Positions 1-6,094 of a stretch of 6,263 nt of DNA are shown one piece after another. This stretch comes from UMGS1251 sp036666555. GTDB lineage: Bacteria; Bacillota; Clostridia; Lachnospirales; Lachnospiraceae. The DNA lies in the NCBI GenBank assembly GCA_036666555.1, contig JAVWVS010000050.1, forward strand, positions 1-6,263, read 5' to 3'. The first letter of the stretch is position 1; every line of letters begins with the position of its first letter. The position numbers and the translations under genes were made by a program. A model generated the notes under the pieces. That model did no database searches. It worked only from the letters and a program-made list of their open reading frames with translations, and had not been told where the DNA came from.

Positions 1-199
1 GGGAAACAAACAAGGCACTGTGTTCAATGCCGTCATCACGGTCAAGGGAGTAATAGGCTTTGTGGTAATTTATCCTGCTGTGATAGGCTTGCTCTGCCTT
101 GCGGTATTCCTCAAAGATGTTAAACACCTCATCAGGAACATCAATGTATGTGTCTATGCCTATATGGGCATAGTAGTCTTTCAAGTTTATCGTTTTCAT
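1..199 (-). CDS. Sigma-70-like protein of a conjugative element, N-terminal part
   Basis: This is the first 66 codons of a minus-strand gene cut by the window edge. It starts at ATG 199-197 behind AAAGGATGG (215-207). The protein begins MKTINLKDYY and contains the run HKAYYSLDRDDGIEH near residues 48-62. From memory of the family, these match the N-terminus of the short sigma-70-like proteins carried by Tn1549-like and clostridial conjugative elements, whose C-terminal half holds a region-4 helix-turn-helix. That part lies outside the window, so the DNA-binding domain cannot be checked. The assumed role is regulation of the element's own genes, probably excision or transfer. No convincing promoter lies between it and the terminator at 283-322, so its expression may rely on read-through from upstream. 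Confidence is good for the gene and fair for the function. Confidence 0.8.
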   Translation of the reverse strand, partial: MKTINLKDYYAHIGIDTYIDVPDEVFNIFEEYRKAEQAYHSRINYHKAYYSLDRDDGIEHSALFVS

Positions 200-206
200 G
201 GTTGTA

Positions 207-215
207 CCATCCTTT
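207..215 (-). promoter_or_regulatory. Ribosome binding site of the sigma-like gene
   Basis: The minus strand reads AAAGGATGG, with its AAAGGA core 10 nt before the ATG at 199. It supports the chosen start. Confidence 0.6.
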
Positions 216-282
216 CAATTTTGGGGTTTTGCTGAAATCGAAAGGACAACGGTGGGGAACGACAGCGAGGGTCTATAAATGC

Positions 283-322
283 AAAAATGCCCGACTGAAA
301 TTCATAAAATTTCAATCGAGCA
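283..322 (-). terminator. Intrinsic terminator or attenuator ahead of the sigma-like gene
   Basis: On the minus strand the arms 322-308 and 302-288 pair over all 15 positions, two of them G-U, around a 5-nt loop. The tract TTTTT (287-283) follows. The hairpin points towards the sigma-like gene, whose ATG lies 84 nt further on, so it would act as an attenuator between cargo transcription and that gene. The plus strand has no matching T tract, so it is one-directional. Confidence 0.8.
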
Positions 323-362
323 TAGACATAACTATTTCGTGTTTGGTACTGTAAAACTTCAC

Positions 363-452
363 CTAACAGAGCGTAATATGCTTGGGCAGTGGTAATGCTT
401 TTTTTAATTGTTCACCATGTGGCGGTGCGTTTGACAAGACAAAAAAGGACAT
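363..452 (-). CDS. Possible 29-codon small ORF inside the terminator region
   Basis: ATG 452-450 has an excellent Shine-Dalgarno, AGGAGG (465-460), 7 nt upstream, and runs to TAG 365-363. The peptide starts MSFFVLSNAPPHGEQ and ends PKHITLC. It has no recognised domain, no signal peptide and only a short hydrophobic start. Caution is needed: the Shine-Dalgarno and ATG both lie within the hairpin at 447-482, and the codons TTT TTT are the T tract of that terminator. The same frame is also open upstream of the ATG back to a TGA at 557-555, so this could be the tail of a decayed reading frame. It may be a leader peptide tied to attenuation, or a chance ORF. I do not recognise it. Confidence 0.25.
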   Translation of the reverse strand: MSFFVLSNAPPHGEQLKKALPLPKHITLC

Positions 453-482
453 GGCGATACCTCCTAAGATACCGCCGTGTCC
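441..482 (-). terminator. Strong intrinsic terminator (16-position stem, T6)
   Basis: On the minus strand arms 482-467 and 462-447 pair at 15 of 16 positions (one C-A mismatch at 477/452, two G-U pairs) around the loop TAGG (466-463). TTTTTT (446-441) follows at once. This is the clearest terminator for the ABC transcript, about 155 nt past the permease stop. It also hides AGGAGG and ATG of the 29-codon ORF in its loop and 3' arm. Translation or ribosome binding there would compete with terminator folding. Confidence 0.85.
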
Positions 483-512
483 ATATAGGTCATCATAGGT
501 TTGTGCAAGCGT

Positions 513-547
513 AAAGAAGCGGCGGTTTTGAAAATCAAAACCGCCGC
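513..547 (-). terminator. GC-rich hairpin, probable intrinsic terminator
   Basis: Perfect 13-bp inverted repeat (547-535 with 531-519) around a 3-nt loop. On the minus strand it is followed by TTCTTT (518-513), a modest T-rich tail. It lies about 90 nt after the permease stop and is probably the first terminator of the ABC operon. Its 3' arm contains ACCGCCG (526-520), which is complementary to CGGCGGT (477-471) in the next terminator's 5' arm, so an alternative fold is possible. Confidence 0.65.
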
Positions 548-573
548 ATGGAAATCATAAAGTGTTTACGCGT

Positions 574-587
574 GTAGATGTATCTAC
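574..587. repeat. Short interrupted palindrome
   Basis: GTAGAT (574-579) and ATCTAC (582-587) are exact inverted repeats separated by two bases. It adjoins the stem-loop at 587-620. It could be a small operator or just part of the structured region; no function can be assigned. Confidence 0.35.
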
Positions 588-620
588 CCGGCAACGGTTT
601 TTTTCTTTTCTGCCGCCGGG
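587..620 (-). other. Stem-loop just after the permease gene
   Basis: On the minus strand CCCGGCGGC (620-612) pairs with GTTGCCGGG (595-587), nine pairs with two G-U, around an A-rich 16-nt loop. No T tract follows, so it is not a terminator by itself. It lies 18 nt past the permease stop and could protect the 3' end of the mRNA. A competing small hairpin (CTGCC and GGCAG, 610-623) uses part of the same bases. Confidence 0.4.
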
Positions 621-637
621 CAGATTAGTTAAAGGTA

Positions 638-3043
638 TTATTCACGCATACGTTCAACAAGTGACTGTTTATGGATATACCGATTTGTAAAAAATGTAAT
701 TGCTACTTGTCCAAGAATGATTGCAATAATTAAAATGATGGTTTGGAAAAATGGAAACTCATATTTGCTAATCATTAAGACCTTTGTACTCATAATGACA
801 CGTACTAAAATATATCCAATTCCATTACCGAATACTAATGCCAAAAGCAAAGAGCCAAGTGTAAAAAACAGCCCTTCTCTATGAATCATCTGACGAAGCT
901 GCCTGTCAGATAAGCCGATAGCCTGTAAAATTCCTAGTTCTTTTTTACGAACTAAAATGCTGAAAATCATTGTGTTGACAAGACTGATATAACCGATAAT
1001 GCCAATTACAATCAAAAGACCATAAATGGTATAGCGAATACTGCGAATCAAATGTTCTGCAACCCCAATTTCTTCATCATATGATTTGAATAGAAAATAA
1101 GGATTCTTATGTTGAATCGGTAATAGCTCAGCCTTGGCACTCTCAAATTTTTCCGGTTGCACGGTAATGTAAATGGCACTTGTGGGATTTATATTGGTAA
1201 TCAAACGTTCCAAAATTTCATCAGCAATCAAGAACGTGCTGTCACTACTATTTGTACTTGCCATCAGCGTTCCAATAAAGGGGATTTTTTTATCTCCGTC
1301 AAAAAGCGTAAGTTCTATCGTGTCACCAATTTGGAATCCATATTTTTCAAACAAGACATCCCAAGTGAAAATCAAACCGTTAGATTGCACCAATTCGTCA
1401 TAGTTTAAAGTGCCACGTTTTAGTGAGCCTTTCAAGGAATCCAAATCATTTTTAGTGATTCCTCCAAGTTCAATTCGTTTTTCCTCTAATTGGATATTTG
1501 TAGCTTCTGCAACCACTGTATGCTTTTCTTCTATATTTGTAATTCCATCAATAGACATAATTTGTCTCTTTAATTCATCACCTAAAATACCCTGTGCTTG
1601 AAGCGAATTCAGATTGTTTTCAGGGTATTCCCTGTCATCAAGCGCATAATTAAGGCTAATTTCAAAATCACCTTTAGGTAACAGCATCTTCGCATAGTCT
1701 TCCGCCGTCACATTATTTGCAACATTAGCTGTTGCCAAAAATAAAATACTGGAAAAGCCAAGAGCTAATATAGTAACCAAAGTTCGACGCTTATTCCTCT
1801 GTAAATTGGCATAGCTTAGGCTAGATACAGAAAGTATTTTGAATGATTTTCTTTGCTGTTGCTTTCCCTGTGGCTCTTGATACCGCATTGCCTCAATTGG
1901 TGAAATGGTTGATGCCATTTTCATTGGTTTTCTGAGGGATACTAAAACGGTAAGCAAAACAGCAAATAAAACACCAACAGCAACGTATGAATGCCAAAAT
2001 GTGTCGATGCTACTGCCTGTGAGAATAAGTAGTCTAAATATTATTACAGTAATGAAGTAACCAATCAAAATTCCAAGAGGGATTCCGATAATAGAAAGCG
2101 TCATGCTTTCGGTCAACAATAATCTACGAATTTGTCTTTTGGTAGCACCAAGTGCCTTTAATTTTCCCATCTCTTGGATGTTGGAGATTACTGACACATA
2201 ATAAATGCTGTAAATAACCATGCCGCCAAGTATAATTATTAAAAGCCCAAGACCAATCATTGCAGTCTGTGCCTCAGTGCCTGGGTTGGTCATGTAGGTT
2301 AGATACTGCTCATTGTATGAAACATCTGTTTTGGCAAGCCCTATGTCCTCAGCCATTCCTGCTATCATTTCTTCGATTTCATCTTTTGAATACTCCTTTT
2401 CGTTTGCTATGCGAATAAGAGCATTTAACCGTCTTTGCTCTGAATCGACATACTGATTGACAAATTCTTGAGAAATGTATGCTCCATAGACCAGTCGAGT
2501 TTCATTTATATTGAGTTGAGAAATGTCTGACTGCTCTAGTATCCCTACTATAATAAAATCAAAGTTTTTAATTTTTCCGTCTTGAATTCGCAATGGAATT
2601 TGAAACTTGTTTCCCAGTTGAGGTGTTACATTTAACCGTTCAAAAAGAGCCGGAGGCCCTGCAATTTCATTTTCTGCTACTGGCATTGCGCCATCTGCTA
2701 ATGAAATCTGGCGGATTTCACCTTTCTCTAATACATCATAATTCAAAAAAGCATTTAGCTTAGGAATTTCAATGGATGCAATGCTTTCTCTTGTCAAAAG
2801 GGATTCTACATCAGCATGATGCTCCAATTTGAACGCTTGGTCTGCCGTGATTCCCTTTAATGTGGCGTGGTGGTTTCCTGCACTTTGCGCGGTTTCAGTT
2901 TGCTGATAATGGATAAAGGTAAATGCGGAACTGCCAATCGCCATAAGCAGTGTAGTCATCAGTGTGATTGCAATAATAGTGAGCAGGGAATGTTCCTTGT
3001 TATATTTTAGGTGGCTAATTGCCAATTTGTATATTGTTACCAT
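638..3043 (-). CDS. ABC transporter permease with two FtsX domains
   Basis: An 801-residue membrane permease, partner of the ATPase encoded just upstream, with which it overlaps by 7 nt (ATGGTAA). Two similar halves are visible. Each has one N-terminal membrane helix (about 20-43 and 420-443), a large extracytoplasmic domain (44-260 and 444-670), then three helices (about 261-285, 309-341 and 350-371; 671-698, 727-751 and 765-786). The FtsX coupling-helix motif occurs twice: EMGKLKALGATKRQI at 291-305 and KELGILQAIGLSDRQL at 701-716. This 4+4 layout resembles a tandem MacB/LolC-type permease rather than the 10-helix BceB type with one large loop. FtsX/MacB-type systems act on substrates at or outside the membrane (peptides, lipoproteins, some antibiotics), often without classical transmembrane pumping. 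The substrate is unknown; with a two-component system next door, resistance to an envelope-active compound is the best inference. The gene looks intact. Confidence 0.92.
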   Translation of the reverse strand: MVTIYKLAISHLKYNKEHSLLTIIAITLMTTLLMAIGSSAFTFIHYQQTETAQSAGNHHATLKGITADQAFKLEHHADVESLLTRESIASIEIPKLNAFLNYDVLEKGEIRQISLADGAMPVAENEIAGPPALFERLNVTPQLGNKFQIPLRIQDGKIKNFDFIIVGILEQSDISQLNINETRLVYGAYISQEFVNQYVDSEQRRLNALIRIANEKEYSKDEIEEMIAGMAEDIGLAKTDVSYNEQYLTYMTNPGTEAQTAMIGLGLLIIILGGMVIYSIYYVSVISNIQEMGKLKALGATKRQIRRLLLTESMTLSIIGIPLGILIGYFITVIIFRLLILTGSSIDTFWHSYVAVGVLFAVLLTVLVSLRKPMKMASTISPIEAMRYQEPQGKQQQRKSFKILSVSSLSYANLQRNKRRTLVTILALGFSSILFLATANVANNVTAEDYAKMLLPKGDFEISLNYALDDREYPENNLNSLQAQGILGDELKRQIMSIDGITNIEEKHTVVAEATNIQLEEKRIELGGITKNDLDSLKGSLKRGTLNYDELVQSNGLIFTWDVLFEKYGFQIGDTIELTLFDGDKKIPFIGTLMASTNSSDSTFLIADEILERLITNINPTSAIYITVQPEKFESAKAELLPIQHKNPYFLFKSYDEEIGVAEHLIRSIRYTIYGLLIVIGIIGYISLVNTMIFSILVRKKELGILQAIGLSDRQLRQMIHREGLFFTLGSLLLALVFGNGIGYILVRVIMSTKVLMISKYEFPFFQTIILIIAIILGQVAITFFTNRYIHKQSLVERMRE

Positions 3044-3711
3044 TCTTCCACCACCTTACCGTCTGCAATCACCAACTTTCGATTGCCCATTTGTGCAATA
3101 TCTTCATTATGCGTGATGACAATAAGCGTCTGTTCATATTTAAACGCAGAAGTTTTCAATAGAGTTATTACTTCATTACCAGTTTTAGAATCGAGGTTTC
3201 CCGTCGGTTCATCGGCTAAAACGATGGCAGGCTTTGTCGCTAATGCTCTGGCAATCGCCACACGTTGCTGTTGTCCACCGGATAATGTATTGGGTAGACT
3301 TGTAAGTTTGTCAGTTAACCCAAGCAATTCAATAATTTCTTGTAGGTATGGCATATCTGGTTTTTTACCATCCAGTCCAATCGGGAGAATGATATTTTCC
3401 CATACATTCAATGATGGGACTAAATTGAACGCCTGAAAAATAAATCCAATCTTTCGTCTGCGAAATGCAGACAAATCTTCTTCATCCATTTTTGTGATAC
3501 ACTCATTGTCAATCCAGACTTCGCCAGAAGTGGGGTAGTCCAAGCCTCCAATAAGATGCAGCAGGGTGCTTTTGCCAGAGCCGGATTTTCCTACGATGGT
3601 AACAAAGTCGCTCCGTTCAACTTTGATAGATGTATGCTCTACGGCATTAATAGTTTTGGTGCCGGTGGCATAAGATTTTGTCAGTTCTTTTGTTTCTAGG
3701 ATAATATCCAT
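3037..3711 (-). CDS. ABC transporter ATP-binding protein (MacB/LolD-like)
   Basis: A 224-residue cytoplasmic ATPase that would power the double-FtsX permease. All motifs are present: Walker A GKSGSGKS (41-48), Q-loop Gln93 in FQAFNLVP, signature LSGGQQQR (143-150), Walker B IVLADEPTGNLD (163-174, Asp167 and catalytic Glu168) and switch His201. The FQAFNLVP and DEPTGNLD runs and the length are typical of the MacB/LolD/FtsE/BceA class. The start at 3711 has AAAGGAG (3726-3720) 8 nt upstream. Its stop overlaps the permease start by 7 nt, so the two are translationally coupled. A terminator after the kinase gene (3882-3908) separates it from the two-component operon, so it probably uses its own promoter near 3811-3872, likely controlled by the response regulator. 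No missing residue or truncation is seen. Confidence 0.95.
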   Translation of the reverse strand: MDIILETKELTKSYATGTKTINAVEHTSIKVERSDFVTIVGKSGSGKSTLLHLIGGLDYPTSGEVWIDNECITKMDEEDLSAFRRRKIGFIFQAFNLVPSLNVWENIILPIGLDGKKPDMPYLQEIIELLGLTDKLTSLPNTLSGGQQQRVAIARALATKPAIVLADEPTGNLDSKTGNEVITLLKTSAFKYEQTLIVITHNEDIAQMGNRKLVIADGKVVEEW

Positions 3712-3751
3712 AGTTAATTCTCCTTTACAAATGCAGGTTGATGGTTTTCGT

Positions 3752-3799
3752 TTATGTGACTATAGAGCCAATATAATTGGTAAGTAATTCTATGTTCAT
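3752..3799 (-). CDS. Possible 15-residue leader peptide upstream of the ABC genes
   Basis: ATG 3799-3797 follows GGAGG (3809-3805) with 5 nt between, and the frame runs to TAA 3754-3752. The peptide is MNIELLTNYIGSIVT. It lies between the presumed regulated promoter and the ATPase start, 40 nt before the latter. No terminator or anti-terminator hairpin is visible between it and the ATPase, so classical attenuation is not supported. It may be a leader affecting mRNA stability or translation, or a chance ORF behind a good ribosome binding site. It has no known family that I recognise. Confidence 0.35.
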   Translation of the reverse strand: MNIELLTNYIGSIVT

Positions 3800-3810
3800 A
3801 AATTCCTCCG

Positions 3811-3872
3811 TTGTTCTCATATCATTATTTTAACAGAGGAGTATTACAGAAGCCTTACAGTAAGGCTTACCG
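3811..3872 (-). promoter_or_regulatory. Putative response-regulator-controlled promoter of the ABC operon
   Basis: The minus strand has CTGTAA at 3860-3855 and again at 3849-3844, a period of 11 bp (one helical turn), as OmpR/PhoB-family regulators usually require. The first copy is embedded in a dyad with 8-bp arms (3868-3861 and 3857-3850). A looser CTGTTAA follows at 3836-3830. Downstream, TAAAAT (3832-3827) or TGATAT (3824-3819) could serve as the -10 box, but neither has a good -35 at 16-18 bp. The repeats would occupy or replace the -35 region, which fits an activator-dependent promoter. Which regulator binds here is inferred from proximity. Confidence 0.55.
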
Positions 3873-3881
3873 TTATATAAC

Positions 3882-3908
3882 AAAAGAAAAGGTCGGGTTA
3901 CCGACCTT
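3882..3908 (-). terminator. Intrinsic terminator of the two-component operon
   Basis: On the minus strand AAGGTCGG (3908-3901) and CCGACCTT (3896-3889) form a perfect 8-bp stem around TAAC, followed by TTCTTTT (3888-3882). It begins two bases after the kinase stop codon and ends the HTH-regulator-kinase transcript, separating it from the ABC operon. Confidence 0.85.
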
Positions 3909-3910
3909 CT

Positions 3911-5170
3911 TTAGTTTCTAAATTGTAAAATAAAGGTACTTCCCTTGCCAGAAATAGAATTGACACTGATTGTTCCACCTTGACGCTCTAAAATCATGCG
4001 TGTCAAATAAAGACCAACACCGCTCCCCTCTGTTTCTTTCACAACCGGGTTATGTGAGCGATAAAAGCGCTGAAAAATTTTATTGTACTCATTCACTGCA
4101 ACTCCAATACCTTCATCCGTAATTTCAACACTTGTATAGAAATGCTGCTTGTGAACTGAAATAATAATGTGACTGCTATCTGGGCTATATTTTACGGCGT
4201 TGTCCAAGACGTTAACAATCGCTTCGCTTGTCCAGTGTTCATCTAATTGCAATGAAATATTTTCTGTTTCTTGTAATGAGATTTCAATATTTTTCTTTCT
4301 GGCTTTTTCGTAAACACCATTGACAGCATTTACTAACAAATCATTGAGAAAGACAGGTTGAACTACCAGAGAAATCATTGCTGCTTCCAAACGTGATATA
4401 TTCATTAGGCTTGAAATCAACTTTTCCAGCTTTACTAACTGAGTTTCGCTTCTTTGCAAAAATTCCGCCTGCTCGTCAGGATTGGCGGCATCCAAGTACA
4501 TATAGAAACAAGTTTTCAACGCTGCCATTGGTGTTTTTAACTGATGCGAAATATCGGTGACAAGAGCCGTTGTACTTTCTTTTTCATGGTTTATTCTTAC
4601 ATTTTTCGTTTCGATTTGATGCCCTAACTGCTTCAAGCGTTCTTCTACTTGTGTTAACATAAAACCCGCTGAGGCTTTGCTTGCTTTTTTAGTATTAAAT
4701 GAAAAAGAGAAATTCTCGGACAAATACTGTTCCAATATCCCTAAAATTTTTTGATTATGATTTCGGATGTTCATGTAAACAAATAAAAATGCAAGCGATA
4801 AGAAAAGAAATATAGTAATCAAAAAGAAAGCTGTCCAATTTCTCCACGCAATCAAATAAGAAGCATAGAGCGTATTATCAGCCAACAAATGCTCCTCGTC
4901 ATATCCATATTGGTTCAAGATGTTCTCTCCAATTTTCCGCCAATGCGCTGTTGGCTGGCACAGCCCTAAAATAAAATCTTGCTCCATTTGAGGGTTGTTC
5001 TCAAGTATTGCGCCGCAAATTTGCTGTACCGTTACTAACTCCTGCCGTCCAGCTTCTTTCAACATATCGTGTTCAATTTTGGGTAGCACAATTATCTCAG
5101 CCACAAAAGCGACTGATACTATAAAAAATCCTATTTTTAGTAAAAGACAAATTCCTTTTCTTCCATTCAT
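3911..5170 (-). CDS. Membrane-bound sensor histidine kinase
   Basis: A 419-residue sensor kinase, partner of the OmpR-type regulator whose stop it overlaps (ATGA). Membrane helices lie at about 9-28 and 112-133, leaving an extracytoplasmic loop of about 80 residues with two cysteines (52 and 71). A cytoplasmic linker with coiled-coil-like character (134-200) has no clear HAMP motif. The dimerisation box DISHQLKTP (206-214) carries the phospho-acceptor His209. The ATP-binding domain shows N-box VLDNAVKYS (321-329), G1 DEGIGV (352-357), F-box IFQRFYR (365-371) and G2 GSGVGLYL (382-389). All catalytic motifs are intact. The sizeable outer loop argues for direct sensing, unlike the loop-poor BceS-type kinases that sense through their transporter. 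The ligand is unknown. By context it controls the adjacent ABC transporter. Confidence 0.94.
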   Translation of the reverse strand: MNGRKGICLLLKIGFFIVSVAFVAEIIVLPKIEHDMLKEAGRQELVTVQQICGAILENNPQMEQDFILGLCQPTAHWRKIGENILNQYGYDEEHLLADNTLYASYLIAWRNWTAFFLITIFLFLSLAFLFVYMNIRNHNQKILGILEQYLSENFSFSFNTKKASKASAGFMLTQVEERLKQLGHQIETKNVRINHEKESTTALVTDISHQLKTPMAALKTCFYMYLDAANPDEQAEFLQRSETQLVKLEKLISSLMNISRLEAAMISLVVQPVFLNDLLVNAVNGVYEKARKKNIEISLQETENISLQLDEHWTSEAIVNVLDNAVKYSPDSSHIIISVHKQHFYTSVEITDEGIGVAVNEYNKIFQRFYRSHNPVVKETEGSGVGLYLTRMILERQGGTISVNSISGKGSTFILQFRN

Positions 5171-5856
5171 TTTGATTCACACTCCATTTCCCATACATAC
5201 CCTAATCCTCGTACATTCTTGATATATACAGGGTTTGAAGAATCAGCTTCAATCTTATCCCTTAACCGATGAATATTGACAGCAATGGCATTTTCATCAA
5301 CGAAATCCGTATTGACATCCCATAGACACTCCAGAAGCTGTTTTCGGGATAGAATATGTCGTGGATTTTCAATAAATGCAGTGAGCAGTTTCCAGTCTGT
5401 TGGTGTGATTGAAAGAACTTCGTTTCCTTTCATGACCCGTTTTTCATTTAAGTAAAAGGTAAGGATTCCAGAGCAAATAATATTTCTTTGTGATTTTACA
5501 GTCCGCTTTAGCATTACGCTGATTTTTGAAATAAGCACTGACATACTAAAGGGTTTTGTCACATAATCATCTGCCCCCATTTCATAACCAGTTATCATAT
5601 CAATTTCCGAGTCAAGGGCTGTAAGGAATAGAAAAAGCACATTACTCTGCTTACGAATTTTTGCACAAATATCCAAGCCATTTCCATCTGGCAAACTAAT
5701 ATCGCAAATGACAAGGTCAAAAGGATGACTCTCAAATATAGTAAGACCTTCAAGTACACTGAATGCAGTAAAAACCGTGTATCCCTCTTTTTGAAGTTTT
5801 AAGCTTATTCCACGATTGAGATTTTCCTCATCCTCAATTAACAATATACTATACAT
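5167..5856 (-). CDS. OmpR-family response regulator
   Basis: A 229-residue regulator: receiver domain (about 1-118) and winged-helix DNA-binding domain (about 130-224). Visible receiver residues are acidic Glu8-Asp9, phospho-acceptor Asp52 (in VICDISLPDG), Thr79 and Lys101 (in YVTKPF). The C-terminal run VRGLGYVWE is the usual wing signature. I start it at ATG 5856, which has AAAGGAG (5871-5865) 8 nt upstream and gives the canonical MYSILLIEDEE beginning. An in-frame ATG at 5883 would add nine residues encoded across that ribosome binding site and is unlikely. It lies 31 nt after the HTH gene and overlaps the kinase by 4 nt, so they form one operon. The probable target is the CTGTAA-repeat promoter of the ABC genes (inference). 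Confidence 0.95.
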   Translation of the reverse strand: MYSILLIEDEENLNRGISLKLQKEGYTVFTAFSVLEGLTIFESHPFDLVICDISLPDGNGLDICAKIRKQSNVLFLFLTALDSEIDMITGYEMGADDYVTKPFSMSVLISKISVMLKRTVKSQRNIICSGILTFYLNEKRVMKGNEVLSITPTDWKLLTAFIENPRHILSRKQLLECLWDVNTDFVDENAIAVNIHRLRDKIEADSSNPVYIKNVRGLGYVWEMECESK

Positions 5857-5864
5857 ATATAATT

Positions 5865-5871
5865 CTCCTTT
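5865..5871 (-). promoter_or_regulatory. Ribosome binding site that fixes the regulator start
   Basis: AAAGGAG on the minus strand, 8 nt before the ATG at 5856. It lies within the nine-codon extension of the longer reading frame, so it favours the 229-residue form. Confidence 0.75.
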
Positions 5872-5887
5872 GCGTAGATTCAATTAT

Positions 5888-6058
5888 TTATTCTGATTTT
5901 TTTCGTCCATCAGCAGGCTTTTCTGCATCTTTGGGTATCATCCATGCCCGACCAAATTTCAAAGTACCATCAATGCGGTTTTCTTCACACAATTTTTGTA
6001 TCCGCCTTTCTGATATGCCCCATTTTTCAGAAGCGGCTTTCACAGAAACGTAATCCAT
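5888..6058 (-). CDS. Small excisionase/MerR-like helix-turn-helix protein
   Basis: A 56-residue protein beginning MDYVSVKAASEKWGIS. It consists almost wholly of a winged helix-turn-helix of the excisionase/MerR N-terminal type: helix 1 with turn 5-15 (VKAASEKWGIS), recognition helix 16-28 (ERRIQKLCEENRI), then a wing ending with GRAWMIPKDAEKPADGRKK. The Gly-Arg-x-Trp-x-Ile-Pro wing is typical of the short DNA-binding proteins seen in Bacillota mobile elements and near their cargo. AAAGGAAG (6074-6067) lies 8 nt before the ATG, and a consensus promoter stands just upstream. It is first in the operon with the regulator (31-nt gap) and kinase. It may autoregulate the cargo operon or bind element DNA as a directionality factor; no recombinase is in the window to support the latter. 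Confidence 0.8.
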   Translation of the reverse strand: MDYVSVKAASEKWGISERRIQKLCEENRIDGTLKFGRAWMIPKDAEKPADGRKKSE

Positions 6059-6066
6059 ATAATCAA

Positions 6067-6074
6067 CTTCCTTT
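6067..6074 (-). promoter_or_regulatory. Ribosome binding site of the HTH gene
   Basis: AAAGGAAG on the minus strand, 8 nt before ATG 6058. It supports the start of this short gene. Confidence 0.7.
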
Positions 6075-6094
6075 CGCCAAAATAATATACATCA

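Noticed and set aside
20..235. A 71-codon plus-strand frame with hydrophobic stretches
   Set aside because: It is antisense to the sigma-like gene, which has a proper ribosome binding site and a family-like sequence. The hydrophobic look comes from the complement of that gene.
349..354. CTGTAA/TTACAG, the same hexamer as in the ABC promoter
   Set aside because: It is a single copy without the 11-bp partner or a nearby -10 box, so it does not look like a regulator site.
312..362. 16-codon GTG-start ORF directly after the stop of the 29-codon ORF
   Set aside because: Its ribosome binding site is poor, and its end lies inside a terminator stem. Most likely chance.
535..558. Seven-codon ORF MISMRRF, faintly like macrolide-arrest leader peptides
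   Set aside because: No Shine-Dalgarno precedes it, it lacks a proper +X+ arrest motif, and no macrolide resistance gene follows.
3011..3436. A 141-codon open frame on the plus strand
   Set aside because: It runs antisense to the ATPase gene, whose motifs are all intact. It has no ribosome binding site and no recognisable domain.
5857..5883. Nine-residue N-terminal extension of the response regulator
   Set aside because: The extension encodes the ribosome binding site of the inner ATG and has no counterpart in the family.
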